DNA of 64,000 nt from Thalassomonas viridans. Its GTDB lineage: Bacteria; Pseudomonadota; Gammaproteobacteria; Enterobacterales; Alteromonadaceae. Location of the stretch: positions 744,001 through 808,000 of the forward strand of contig NZ_CP059733.1 in the NCBI RefSeq assembly GCF_000948985.2. The letters are read 5' to 3'. Under the pieces are notes generated by a model. It searched no databases and was not told the origin of the DNA. It saw only the letters and a program-made list of their open reading frames with translations. Positions 1-8,828 of this stretch are shown here, one piece after another. A program made the translations under genes and the position numbers. Each line of letters begins with the position of its first letter. The stretch's first letter is position 1.

Positions 1-17
1 CTTAATAATAACTGACT

Positions 18-44
18 AAAAAACCCCGGTTCGCCGGGGTTTTT
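18..44. terminator. intrinsic terminator, bidirectional
   Basis: A perfect 6-bp GC stem (CCCCGG/CCGGGG) closes a TTCG tetraloop, with A5/T5 tracts on both sides. It probably ends a gene that lies left of the window. Confidence 0.85.
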
Positions 45-365
45 CTTTATTGGCAATAAACACTTAAGTGACCCCGTGAGGCCTGTTCGGGGTTACTGTT
101 GGTTTGTTATAAAACTGTCAATATTATTTACAAAAAGCTAATGTTAAATTTCTTGCTATATAATAAATCGCGCAAAATCAATGCGTTAAAAAAAGTGGCG
201 CATGCCTTGCTTTGTCGGCACTCTCTGTCTTAATGCTGTGATATCAATAAGTTACTTTTGAGTTCCGGTATTTGATAATAAAAAAAACAGAGTGAAAGCG
301 GCTGAATAATTATTTAGCTGTTTGGCAACATGAAAGGTTAATACACAGGAAAAAGGATAAAAGGA
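45..365. other. intergenic region upstream of the PEP-CTERM gene
   Basis: AT-rich stretch with no convincing ORF. It should hold the promoter of the gene starting at 366, but I cannot pick a clear -35/-10 pair. The only clear signal is the AAAGGA ribosome binding site just before 366. Confidence 0.5.
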
Positions 366-1079
366 ATGAATATAAAAGGGAAAACTGCAAAGGGACTCTT
401 CGCAGCGGCGGCGTTAACGCTGGCCAGCTCCAACGCGTTTGCCGGTATGATGACGGTAAGCGACTCTTTCGGCACCCAGGGCAGTACAACGGATGTGGAT
501 GTCGGGATCTTAAATGAAACTCTGTCTGTTGCAGGTTTTGATACTTCATTAGGTATTTTGACCGGTGTCAGCATAGCTGTTTTCGGTCAAATGGACAGTG
601 CCGGCTCTTCTAAAAATGTCAGTGCTGCCGACGGCCGTGCCGATGTCAGCATTTTATTGGGCAGCGACTGGTCGGTAACTACCGCTGCCGCTGATGATTA
701 TATGTTTGGCACTGCCGGTACTACCCTGGCCAGCGATCAAAGCTCACCTGCGGGTAACTTCGACTTAAGCCCGGGTGAAATCTTCACTTATGACTTATCA
801 AGCGGCGAGCAATCCGGCGCCATGACAGGTGTTGATTTATCCGCTTTTACCACAGGCAATATGGTTGATTTCGTCTTCTCTGCCCTGGCCATGACCTACA
901 TCAACAATGATGTTGACTCGGGCACAGGAACTTTTGAAAACACCTTCCAGACAGGTTCCTGGGGCAGGGTTGAAGTTACTTATACCTATACCAGCGAAGT
1001 GCCTGAGCCGGCTTCAATTGCCATCCTGGCATTGGGTTTAATGGGCTTAAGCTTACGCAACAAGCAAAAACAAGTTTAG
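366..1079 (+). CDS. PEP-CTERM sorting domain-containing secreted protein
   Basis: A 237-residue protein. Residues 1-26 form a signal peptide ending in an AFA-G type cleavage site. The C-terminus is a classic PEP-CTERM tripartite signal: the motif VPEPAS, a hydrophobic stretch (IAILALGLMGLSL) and a basic tail (RNKQKQ). The family is exported and thought to be cut and anchored by exosortase, usually in bacteria making exopolysaccharide. The middle is rich in Gly, Ser, Thr and Asp and has no domain I recognise. The start has a good RBS (AAAGGA). It stands alone and is closed by a strong terminator. The second PEP-CTERM protein at 54036 shares only the sorting signal. Neither exosortase nor archaeosortase genes lie in the window. 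Confidence 0.88.
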   Translation: MNIKGKTAKGLFAAAALTLASSNAFAGMMTVSDSFGTQGSTTDVDVGILNETLSVAGFDTSLGILTGVSIAVFGQMDSAGSSKNVSAADGRADVSILLGSDWSVTTAAADDYMFGTAGTTLASDQSSPAGNFDLSPGEIFTYDLSSGEQSGAMTGVDLSAFTTGNMVDFVFSALAMTYINNDVDSGTGTFENTFQTGSWGRVEVTYTYTSEVPEPASIAILALGLMGLSLRNKQKQV

Positions 1080-1147
1080 TGGCCTGTTGGCCGTAAGCGG
1101 GCTTATCGGTTTACGGCACATAAGAGTTCCTTGTTTCATGAGAATTT

Positions 1148-1182
1148 AAACCCCTTAAGGCAAATGCCTTAAGGGGTTTTTT
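1148..1182. terminator. intrinsic terminator
   Basis: An 11-bp perfect stem (CCCCTTAAGGC paired with GCCTTAAGGGG) with an AAAT loop, preceded by AAA and followed by T6. It ends the PEP-CTERM gene and may also serve the convergent gene on the minus strand. Confidence 0.88.
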
Positions 1183-1251
1183 ATATACAGGATGTATGGT
1201 ATGAAGCAGCTTCATGGACGAAGAAGAGCTTAGATATTTTCACAGGTGTGC

Positions 1252-2202
1252 TCAGTCCAGGGTCAGCATTTGTTGAGTCGCGGCTATCAAGTGGTGTTTG
1301 GTGTTGGTTTCCACCGAAGCATGGCCGGATTGTTCACTGATGATTAATTGCGACTTAGGTAATTCCCGGTGCAATAACCAGGCGTTATCTAAGGGACAAA
1401 CTATGTCGAAGCGGCCGTGTACTATGATGGTGGGAATATCCCGGATCTTATGGCAATTATTCAGGATCTGGTTTTCCTCAAGGAAACAGTTGTTCACCAT
1501 ATAGTGGGCTTCATGGCGGGCCAGGCTCCAGCACCTTTCGTCTGTGGTGGCTTCTTTCAGGAAGTTCTCATCCGGTACCAGGGTACAGCAAGACATTTCC
1601 CAGGTGGCCCAGGCGCGGGCAATTTTTTCTGCCAGGGCTTTATCCGGGCCTGTCATTAATTTATAGGCGCCGTGAATATCTGACTGGCTTTCGCCTTCGG
1701 GAAAAGCATCGAGATAATTTTGCCAGTGATCGGGGTAAATACGGGTCGCGCCGCCGCCGGAAAAGGTCCAGTTGGTATCCTGCTGCCGGGCTAAAAAGAT
1801 CCCCCTCAGTACCAGGCTTTTCACCCGCTGTGGGTGGTGCTGGGCATATACCAGCGACAGGGTTGAGCCCCAGGAGCCGCCGAACACATGCCAGCGCTCA
1901 ATATCCAGGTGGCGGCGGATGCGTTCGATGTCCGCTACCAGGGCGGAAGTGGTATTTTCTTCCAGGCTGCCATGGGGTAAAGAGCGGCCGCAGCCCCTCT
2001 GGTCGAACAGGATAATGCGGTATTTTTCAGGATCGAAAAAGCGCCTGTCTTTCTCGGAACAACCGGCGCCGGGACCGCCGTGGATAAAGACCACAGCCTG
2101 CCCCCGGGGGTTGCCGCATTGTTCTACATACAGCTGGTGGTTGTCGCCGACATCCAGCATAAAATGCTGGTACGGCGTTATTTCGGGATAGAAATCATTC
2201 AT
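1252..2202 (-). CDS. pip: proline iminopeptidase (alpha/beta hydrolase, S33)
   Basis: Releases N-terminal proline from peptides in the cytoplasm. The protein has the oxyanion-region motif HGGPG followed by the DQRGCGRS motif typical of prolyl iminopeptidases, the nucleophile elbow GGSWGSTL, and a late HGRFDIVCP and SGHAS segment supplying the acid and histidine. I chose the ATG at 2202, giving 316 residues, the usual family length. The reading frame is open 38 codons further upstream (to 2316), but that extension has no family counterpart. The RBS is weak (AAGAGC). The gene is divergent from feoAB; nothing suggests it is iron-related. Confidence 0.9.
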   Translation of the reverse strand: MNDFYPEITPYQHFMLDVGDNHQLYVEQCGNPRGQAVVFIHGGPGAGCSEKDRRFFDPEKYRIILFDQRGCGRSLPHGSLEENTTSALVADIERIRRHLDIERWHVFGGSWGSTLSLVYAQHHPQRVKSLVLRGIFLARQQDTNWTFSGGGATRIYPDHWQNYLDAFPEGESQSDIHGAYKLMTGPDKALAEKIARAWATWEMSCCTLVPDENFLKEATTDERCWSLARHEAHYMVNNCFLEENQILNNCHKIRDIPTIIVHGRFDIVCPLDNAWLLHRELPKSQLIISEQSGHASVETNTKHHLIAATQQMLTLD

Positions 2203-2374
2203 GTTTTGCTCTTGTTTTTCAACGCTGTTAAATCTGATTGGAACAATAACTTGCTGTAAAAACTGAACTTTGTCAATCAGCGTTATTTCCGGGGATTGGC
2301 GGTTGATGCAAATCAAAGGGGCAGGGAAAGCCGTTCTTTTTGCTGTACTTTTCGTCAGCAGAAGGTAAAATAGA

Positions 2375-2393
2375 AATGATAGCTATTCTCATT
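2375..2393. promoter_or_regulatory. Fur box upstream of feoAB
   Basis: The 19-mer AATGATAGCTATTCTCATT contains the 7-1-7 core TGATAGC-T-ATTCTCA. This matches the Fur consensus TGATAAT-N-ATTATCA at 11 of 14 positions. It lies about 45 bp upstream of feoA, where Fur repression of iron uptake would act. Confidence 0.75.
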
Positions 2394-2436
2394 AAGTAAG
2401 GGTGGCAGAAAATAAGTCATAAAGGATTAATTAAAC

Positions 2437-2661
2437 ATGACCCTAGCCGAGTTAAAAGCCAACCAGAAAGCGGTAATCTCCAGTTTACCAGAAGACCTCG
2501 ACTTAGCCGCTTTGCTGCTGGAACAGGGCTTTGTGCCCGACAGCGAAATTTCGCTGGCCCATAAGGCGCCCTTTAACGGCCCTATGGCGTTTCGAATTCA
2601 TAATACCAAGATTTCTATCGGCCAGAAGATTGCCGGCCAAATTAAAGTGGAACATTGTTAA
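2437..2661 (+). CDS. feoA: ferrous iron transport protein A
   Basis: A 74-residue SH3-like cytoplasmic protein that supports FeoB-mediated Fe2+ uptake. It shows the FeoA pattern: a compact beta-rich fold, a central GFVPDSEISLAHKAPFNGP segment (a variant of the GxxPGxxxxxxxxAPxxGP signature) and a basic end. Its stop overlaps the FeoB start by one base (TAATG), so the two are translationally coupled. A Fur box lies just upstream. No feoC is seen after feoB. Confidence 0.9.
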   Translation: MTLAELKANQKAVISSLPEDLDLAALLLEQGFVPDSEISLAHKAPFNGPMAFRIHNTKISIGQKIAGQIKVEHC

Positions 2662-4829
2662 TGTCACGTATGATGCATTATGCCCTGGTGGGCTTTGCCA
2701 ATTCAGGTAAAAGTACGCTGTTTAATCTGTTGTCGGGCAGCCAGCAAAAAGTGGGCAACTGGTCCGGTGTTACCGTGGCAGCCAAACATGAAACTTTCTC
2801 GCTCGCTTCCGGCGAAGTGCAGTTATCGGATTTGCCCGGATTAAGTTCGTTAACCCAACGCCAGAAGCAGGGGCAGGATCTGACCATCAGTCATGATTTT
2901 ATCCGTGAGCAAAAAATCGACTGCCTGATCAATGTGATCGACAGCACCCAGTTAAAACGCCAGCTCTATCTTACTACCCAGTTGCTTGAACTGGGCCTGC
3001 CTATGATAGTCTTGCTTAACAAAAGCGACAGCAAGCAGGCGCAGGCGATCGATACCGACAAGTTGGCCGAACAGCTGGGGTGTCCGGTACTGGCCATCAG
3101 TGCCCGTGAAAGCCGAACGCGTACAGAGCTGATTGATTATCTTAATAGCCAGCCGCAAAAAAACACCTACCAGACTAATGCCGCCGGCAATGCCTGCTGC
3201 AATCCCCAGGATGGCAAAACCTGTGAAAAAACGACCCAGTATAATGAGATGCAGGCCCGTCATCGCCGGGTTAATGGCCTGGTGCAGGCATCAAAAAAAG
3301 CTGGGGCTTCCGGGCAGCATACTGCAAGTTTAAGCGATAAAATCGACAACCTGGTATTGCACCCACTGGTGGGGATCCCGGTTTTTCTCGGCATGATGTA
3401 TCTGCTGTTTATGTTTGCCATCAATGTCGGCAGCGCCTTTATCGACTTTTTCGATATTCTCAGCGGCACGATTTTTGTCTCTTATCCGGCCCATTACCTG
3501 GCCGGGCTTAATTTGCCTATGTGGCTGTTGACCATAATCGAAGGTATAGGCAGCGGCATCCAGACGGTGGCCACCTTTATTCCTGTGGTCGCCTGCCTGT
3601 TTATCGGTTTGTCCCTGCTGGAAAGCAGCGGTTATCTGGCCCGGGCGGCCTTTGTTGTCGACAATGTAATGCAAAGAATCGGCTTGCCCGGCAAGGCTTT
3701 CGTGCCGCTAATTGTCGGCTTTGGCTGTACCGTGCCTGCGGTAATGTCAACCCGGGTACTTGACAGTGAGCGGGAGCGCCTGACCACTGTGATGATGGCG
3801 CCTTTTATGTCCTGCGGCGCACGTTTGCCCGTTTACGCCCTGTTTGCCGCGGCCTTTTTCCCCGACAACGGCCAGAACCTGGTGTTCCTGCTGTATCTGA
3901 TAGGTATTGCTGCGGCCATTTTCACCGGTTTCCTGCTGAAGAAAACCATCTTACCCGGCAACAGCTCATTAAATATCATGGAGCTGCCCCTGTACGAATG
4001 GCCCCGCTTGTCGTACATCGGCCAGCGGGTGTGGCAGCGTACCAAAGGCTTTGTTACCGGCGCCGGTAAAACCATAGTGATAGTGGTATGCATACTGAAT
4101 TTCTTTAATTCCATAGGCACCGACGGCGAGTTCGGCCATCAGGACAGCGAAAGCTCGCTATTGAGCCAGAGCGCCAAAGTGGTAATGCCGGTACTGGCGC
4201 CGCTGGGGGTCAAAGAAGAAAACTGGCAGGCGGGTGTCGGGATTATCACCGGCATATTCGCCAAGGAAGTGCTGGTGGCAACCTTTAACAGCCTGTACTC
4301 TCCCGGCGAAGGGGAAGAAGAAGGCGAACCTTCGCTGGCGGCCAGCTGGGACGAAGCGGTTGACAGTATTCTGCTGAACCTGCTGGGTTTAGCCCCGGAC
4401 GATCCTCTGGGCATAGATGTCGGCGAAGTCAGCGATCTAGACGTCGCGGCACAAGAGCAGGAGGTTGAAATCACCACTTTTCATGTGATGCAAAATGCCT
4501 TTGCCGGACAGCTGGGGGCCTTTAGCTACCTGTTGTTTATTTTACTCTATACCCCTTGTGTGGCGGCTATGGGGGCGATTAAAAATGAAGTAGGCTCCCG
4601 CTGGGCAGGATTTGCCGCCTTGTGGAGCTTTGCTCTGGCTTACCTGGTGTCCACCGCCTGTTACCAGCTGGGTAACTTCGCCAGTGAGCCGTTATTGGCG
4701 CTGCTTAACCTGGCGATGGTGGTTGTGGTGTTTACCGCGATTTATTTGTGGTTAAAGCATCAGGGCAAAAAAGTACTGACTATACCTGTGGCGGTTTCTT
4801 ATGGCGGCGGAGCCCACCATAACTGCTAA
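2661..4829 (+). CDS. feoB: ferrous iron transporter FeoB (GTPase permease)
   Basis: A 722-residue inner-membrane Fe2+ transporter with an N-terminal G domain. Visible G motifs are G1 (GFANSGKST, about residues 11-19), G3 (DLPG) and G4 (NKSD). A cytoplasmic linker follows, with a cysteine-bearing stretch (NACCNPQDGKTC). The C-terminal half has many membrane helices, with the FeoB Gate motifs (GFGCTVPA and the later TPCVA). I take the ATG at 2661, which overlaps the feoA stop; a TTG two codons earlier is possible. The acidic loop around GEGEEEGEP is an insertion-like region. Likely Fur-regulated with feoA. Confidence 0.95.
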   Translation: MSRMMHYALVGFANSGKSTLFNLLSGSQQKVGNWSGVTVAAKHETFSLASGEVQLSDLPGLSSLTQRQKQGQDLTISHDFIREQKIDCLINVIDSTQLKRQLYLTTQLLELGLPMIVLLNKSDSKQAQAIDTDKLAEQLGCPVLAISARESRTRTELIDYLNSQPQKNTYQTNAAGNACCNPQDGKTCEKTTQYNEMQARHRRVNGLVQASKKAGASGQHTASLSDKIDNLVLHPLVGIPVFLGMMYLLFMFAINVGSAFIDFFDILSGTIFVSYPAHYLAGLNLPMWLLTIIEGIGSGIQTVATFIPVVACLFIGLSLLESSGYLARAAFVVDNVMQRIGLPGKAFVPLIVGFGCTVPAVMSTRVLDSERERLTTVMMAPFMSCGARLPVYALFAAAFFPDNGQNLVFLLYLIGIAAAIFTGFLLKKTILPGNSSLNIMELPLYEWPRLSYIGQRVWQRTKGFVTGAGKTIVIVVCILNFFNSIGTDGEFGHQDSESSLLSQSAKVVMPVLAPLGVKEENWQAGVGIITGIFAKEVLVATFNSLYSPGEGEEEGEPSLAASWDEAVDSILLNLLGLAPDDPLGIDVGEVSDLDVAAQEQEVEITTFHVMQNAFAGQLGAFSYLLFILLYTPCVAAMGAIKNEVGSRWAGFAALWSFALAYLVSTACYQLGNFASEPLLALLNLAMVVVVFTAIYLWLKHQGKKVLTIPVAVSYGGGAHHNC

Positions 4830-4839
4830 ACAGAAGTTG

Positions 4840-4874
4840 AAATAATAAAGGCCCGCAAGGGCCTTTATTATTTC
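4840..4874. terminator. bidirectional intrinsic terminator between feoB and the Fic gene
   Basis: A long perfect inverted repeat, AAATAATAAAGGCCC and its complement around a GCAA loop. The GC core is flanked by A/T-rich arms, so it can end transcription from both convergent genes. Confidence 0.85.
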
Positions 4875-4897
4875 ACTGTCTTTATGATGCTAGCGCC

Positions 4898-6055
4898 TTA
4901 AGCGGCGTCGCTTTCTTCTTCTTTTGCGAAAATGGCATCATCCAGCTGCTGCCAGGTGGCAAACATCAGTGGGCAGTCATAAATAATGGCCCCTTCCGGC
5001 TGGCGCAATCTGCGCGGCTCCAGAATCTTGCAATTGATCAGCTCCTGAATGGCGGTTTGTGCGCTGAAAAAATCCCAGCCAAAGTGTTTGAACAGGCCTT
5101 TTTCGCAGACAATCGGCTGCATCCACAGATGATCCAGCAATTTCTTGCCGTTGGCGGATAAAGGCCGCATTGCCAGGCGGGCGTTTAGCTTGCTCTGGCC
5201 GTCGGCTAAAATCTGAAACATGCGGCGTTTTAACCTGTCGCCCCAGGACAGGCTTTCCTGCCAGTAGCCGTGAACCGGTGCGCTGAAATTACCCGGGCTC
5301 AGGGTAGACTGGATAGCATCGATATAGGTGTCTTTTTGCTTGTTCAGCCGGTACAGGGAAGGGTGAATAATATCGCCGTATTTCTGCTCTAAACGGGACT
5401 GTAAGAATACCCGTCCGGTGCGGCCATTGCCGTCGGCAAAAGGATGGATATTCAGCAACTGGTTGTGGCCGACAATGGCGATCACATCTTGGGGCTGGTC
5501 GGCGTTATTGACAAAATCCAGCCAGTCGCTGATCAGGTGGTCTACCTGCTCAGCCGGCGGGCAAACATAATAAGCGGCCGTCGGTGACTTGCCGCCGATC
5601 CAGTTCTGGTTTTTCCGGATATTACCGGCTTTTTTATGCTCGGTTTCCAGCAGCCGGTTAACCTCTAACAGCTTTTGCAGTGAAAGCTGTTTGTTGGCGG
5701 CAAGTATTTCCCTGGCCTGCTGGTACCTGGCCATTTGTGTAGCCAGATCTATGGCTTCGGGATCGACAAAACCTATCTCGCTGCTCACCAGGGCCAGGCG
5801 TTTACGGGACACCGAGCGCGACTCTTTCAGGCTCCGGCTGCCCGCCAGGTAACGGTTAAGAAAAGTATTTAACGAGAATTCACCGAATTGTCCCTGTTTA
5901 AAGTTATTTAAATCAAAACTGATTTCCAGTTTGATGTCCTGCTCAGCCAGCGTCGGCGGTATGACGCAAATGATGGTTTCCTGCTTATCACCATGCTTAC
6001 GCTCTACTGTTTCCACATCAGCATAACGCTCGATATATTGGTCCTTATAACTCAA
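4898..6055 (-). CDS. Fic family protein (predicted AMP/NMP transferase)
   Basis: Carries an intact Fic catalytic motif, HPFADGNGRTGR (about residues 204-215). In this family it transfers AMP or another phosphate-linked group to a hydroxyl of a target protein. An N-terminal Fic-associated region comes first, then the family's NWIGG segment, and a C-terminal winged-helix-like part follows. The usual (S/T)xxxE(G/N) inhibitory helix motif is not clear; the nearest piece is SSEIG near residue 92. I prefer the TTG start at 6055, which has an AGAGGA RBS nine bases upstream, giving 385 residues. A TTG at 6097 would add 14 residues. The only nearby ATG is out of frame. No antitoxin-like small gene sits beside it. 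The target is unknown. Confidence 0.85.
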   Translation of the reverse strand: MSYKDQYIERYADVETVERKHGDKQETIICVIPPTLAEQDIKLEISFDLNNFKQGQFGEFSLNTFLNRYLAGSRSLKESRSVSRKRLALVSSEIGFVDPEAIDLATQMARYQQAREILAANKQLSLQKLLEVNRLLETEHKKAGNIRKNQNWIGGKSPTAAYYVCPPAEQVDHLISDWLDFVNNADQPQDVIAIVGHNQLLNIHPFADGNGRTGRVFLQSRLEQKYGDIIHPSLYRLNKQKDTYIDAIQSTLSPGNFSAPVHGYWQESLSWGDRLKRRMFQILADGQSKLNARLAMRPLSANGKKLLDHLWMQPIVCEKGLFKHFGWDFFSAQTAIQELINCKILEPRRLRQPEGAIIYDCPLMFATWQQLDDAIFAKEEESDAA

Positions 6056-6283
6056 AACATGCAGTCCTCTTTGGAAAATTGGCTGCTTATATAACAAAAC
6101 TTATCTTAGATAACAAATGTTGTTTTCATTTAATTAACATTTCATGTTTTCAGACAAGTCCTGTCATTAGCCTTGATTTATTTTCCCGTTTTGATATGTC
6201 TGTCAAAGAAAGTGAGTGCAATCAAGGTGTGCTTATGCGGGGTTGCTTGGGAAGTTTTGCCGGATAAACCGGTTGAGAGGAAG

Positions 6284-6309
6284 CTCCCCCTGTTTTCAGG
6301 CAGGGGGAG
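6284..6309. terminator. GC-rich hairpin downstream of the aminotransferase gene
   Basis: A 9-bp perfect stem CTCCCCCTG/CAGGGGGAG with an 8-base loop lies 8 bases past the stop of the minus-strand aminotransferase. There is no U-tract on that strand, so it may protect an mRNA end or be Rho-linked rather than an intrinsic terminator. Confidence 0.45.
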
Positions 6310-6316
6310 AAAGTAA

Positions 6317-7513
6317 CTAGATTTTTTCCCGTTGCAGCACATTTTCCAGTTCGGCCATGCCCCGGGGAATATCGACATTAACCCCTAAGTCTTTAAAGGT
6401 TGAGCCTAAGGCATGTATGGTGCGGAACAGGTTATGCTCGCGGCATTGCTCCCCCATCTGGCCGATGCGGACGATCGGCGGCCCGAACGAGCCGGCAATT
6501 TCCACCCGGTAATTTTTGGAGATATGCTCGCATACGGTTTTGGCCTCCAGGCCTTCCGGCAGCCTGATCCCTATTACGGAATTCAACCGGTTCGGCTGGT
6601 CGATATATAGCTCCAGGTCTAATGCCTGGATGGCGCTTTGCAGGGCTTTGGAGCAGGTCAGGTGGCGACGGAAACGTTTCGGTAAGGTTTCGTCACAAAT
6701 CAGGCGCATGGCTTCGTACAGGGCCAGCAGGCCGGAAACCGGTGCGGTGTAATGATAGGAGTTTTTATGCCAGAAGTTGGAGGCCAGTTTAGCATCCAGG
6801 GTCCATTGCGGTATCTGGCTTTCCCGGCTATTGATGCGTTGCCAGGCTTTCTCGGAAAAAGCCACTAAAGACACGCCCGGAATGGAGCTGAGGCCCTTCT
6901 GGCCGCCGGTGATCACCGCGTCTATATGCCATTCGTCCATTTGCAGCGGCATGGTGCTTAAGGTACACACGGCATCAACTATCAGGTAGCAGTTATATTC
7001 TTTAGCGATCGCGCCTATTTTTGCCAGCTCATGGTTGTAGGTAGTGTTGGAGGTTTCCCCCTGCACTATAGTGATCACTTCCGGGCGGTGTTGTTCCACC
7101 AGGCGGCGGATGTCTTCGGCCTGGACGCTTTGCCCTTCGTCTATCAAGATTTGCTCGACATCGGCGCCGGCTCTTTCGGCCATTTGCGCCAGGCGGCCGG
7201 AGAAAAAGCCGTTGCAGATGCTCAGTACCCGGGTACTGTCCCACACCAGGTTGGCGACTGCCATTTCCATGGCGGCAGAGCCGGGACCCGCCACCCCGAC
7301 AATCCAGGGAGACTGGGTTTGAAAAATATAACCCGCCATAGATTTCATTTGCTGCACTATAGTGCCCATGGTTTCACCCAGATGATTGATCACTATGCCG
7401 TTGGCATTGGCTACCGCCTGCGGGATAGGTACGGGGCCGGCGCCCATCATTAATAGCGGTTCTTCGGGTAAAATCTGGCTCAGGGGCCGTATCTTGGGTA
7501 CTGCAATGTTCAT
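6317..7513 (-). CDS. class V aminotransferase (alanine-glyoxylate / serine-pyruvate type)
   Basis: A 398-residue PLP enzyme of the alanine:glyoxylate/serine:pyruvate/2-aminoethylphosphonate aminotransferase group. It has the N-terminal GAGPVP motif, GPGSAAMEMA in the PLP-phosphate region, the cofactor-binding Asp180 in VDAV, and the Schiff-base Lys206 in TGGQKG followed by the typical SSIPGVSLVA run. The exact substrate cannot be set from sequence; amino donors such as alanine or serine with glyoxylate or pyruvate are typical. The ATG at 7513 has only a weak RBS. It is monocistronic. Confidence 0.85.
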   Translation of the reverse strand: MNIAVPKIRPLSQILPEEPLLMMGAGPVPIPQAVANANGIVINHLGETMGTIVQQMKSMAGYIFQTQSPWIVGVAGPGSAAMEMAVANLVWDSTRVLSICNGFFSGRLAQMAERAGADVEQILIDEGQSVQAEDIRRLVEQHRPEVITIVQGETSNTTYNHELAKIGAIAKEYNCYLIVDAVCTLSTMPLQMDEWHIDAVITGGQKGLSSIPGVSLVAFSEKAWQRINSRESQIPQWTLDAKLASNFWHKNSYHYTAPVSGLLALYEAMRLICDETLPKRFRRHLTCSKALQSAIQALDLELYIDQPNRLNSVIGIRLPEGLEAKTVCEHISKNYRVEIAGSFGPPIVRIGQMGEQCREHNLFRTIHALGSTFKDLGVNVDIPRGMAELENVLQREKI

Positions 7514-7907
7514 TTAAGGCGGTGTCTGCGGTTTGTTATTAGTGGACAAAAAATAATATCACACCCCTTGGCGCTATGTAATATGCCTCGGGTGATCAGG
7601 CAAAAAAAGGCTTGCCCGTATTATCGGCATACCGGCGGAAACGGTGAACTTTTGCACTGGTCAGGGTCGTATTATTCCTGTAAGCAACAAATCGCTTTCA
7701 TTCCCGCTGGTTAAAATTCTGGCAATACATCTATAATTCAGCCAAAAATCGTTTAATTAACGACTTTATTACAAAAACTTAATCGATATCAAGCTTTTTT
7801 AGTTAAAGTACTGTTCTTTATGGGATAAACTGTCACTCTGATGTAAATAGGATGTAATGTTTTTCTGGCATCCTTTTACAACAACATGGAAAATTAAGGA
7901 ATTTACG
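7514..7907. other. intergenic region
   Basis: No convincing ORF apart from the upstream extension of the next gene (see 7908). The promoters of the divergent genes must lie here. I see no recognisable operator. Confidence 0.5.
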
Positions 7908-8390
7908 TTGAATAATACAGTTAAAAAATCAGTACAAGTACTGTCACAAACCGCTCTTGCCGTTACTTTATTAATGGGCAACATCACTCCGCCGGCCGAG
8001 CAGGGTTTTTATGAAGACGATGCCGGTTTTAACCAGGTTTCTGCCAGCATGGAATCCGGCTGGGGATGGGGTTTTAATAAGGCCCAGGCTGCCGGTACAA
8101 CTGCTTGTTGGGATACGACTGAATGGGAACCTATGCCTTGCGGCACACAGGATAGCAGCTCTTCTCAAGAAAGCAGCTATGCCGATAATGATCTGCTTGA
8201 AGATGCAGCAGAAGTGGGTATGAACTTTACTGCACCAAGCCTGCCGGTAAATGTTCCGTCTTTTAATATCGATAGCGAAAAAGTAAACACCCTGGCCTAT
8301 GCCGACATTGAAGCGGCAAAACAAACCAGCTTGCAGCAAGGGCTGACTTTTCGCCTTAACAATCTCTTAGCCGGTCACCGCTCAGCTTAG
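7908..8390 (+). CDS. hypothetical secreted protein
   Basis: Not a family I recognise. From a TTG start at 7908 (RBS TAAGGA nine bases upstream) it is 160 residues, beginning with a signal-peptide-like segment (basic KK, then hydrophobic ALAVTLLMG). The mature part is acidic and low-complexity: Trp/Gly-rich GWGWGF, two cysteines in a Trp-rich patch (residues near ACWDTTEWEPMPC), and a Ser-rich run. An ATG at 7857 would add 17 residues and give a less natural N-terminus. It is alone between hairpins. Expression and role are unknown. Confidence 0.6.
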   Translation: MNNTVKKSVQVLSQTALAVTLLMGNITPPAEQGFYEDDAGFNQVSASMESGWGWGFNKAQAAGTTACWDTTEWEPMPCGTQDSSSSQESSYADNDLLEDAAEVGMNFTAPSLPVNVPSFNIDSEKVNTLAYADIEAAKQTSLQQGLTFRLNNLLAGHRSA

Positions 8391-8828
8391 AGCAGGCTTA
8401 GATTAAGTAACAGCACAGGATTTTCTTGTTGAGCCTGTGTTGTTACCAATCCTGATAAATCCAGATCTCATTATGGGGGCTGGATTTTTTTATGCTTTGG
8501 TTACCGCTTTTTCGTAACCTGCTTTTGCCTGCCTGTTGCCGTTATTTCCGGTCGAAACCCTTGATCTGTTAATACAGGTACCTCTGTTTGTTCTCTCTCG
8601 GTCAAGCGATGATAAATTGTTTTTATTAACAAGTTAAAATATTGTTAATTGTGTTGCTGCTGCTTTTTCATTAGCATAAAGTCAGCTGAGCATAAAACAA
8701 ACGGATAAGGTTTTTGTTCTTACGAGAGCGCTTGCTGATATTCCGGGTATTTATCTCGGCATCCTCTTTATTTGAGTGAAATCACTCAGATCTACTTTTA
8801 TTACTTTTTATTAAGAAGGGATTTAATA
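8391..8828. other. intergenic region with two hairpins
   Basis: Holds a 13-bp imperfect hairpin (8407-8446, one G:T pair) and a second stem AATCCAG/CTGGATT followed by T7 (8458-8490). The second is a plausible terminator for the gene ending at 8390. The rest is AT-rich and should hold the promoter of the small peptide gene at 8829. Confidence 0.55.
8458..8491 (+). terminator. intrinsic terminator
   Basis: A 7-bp stem AATCCAG/CTGGATT with a 15-base loop runs into a T-tract (T7), 67 bases after the stop at 8390. Confidence 0.6.
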
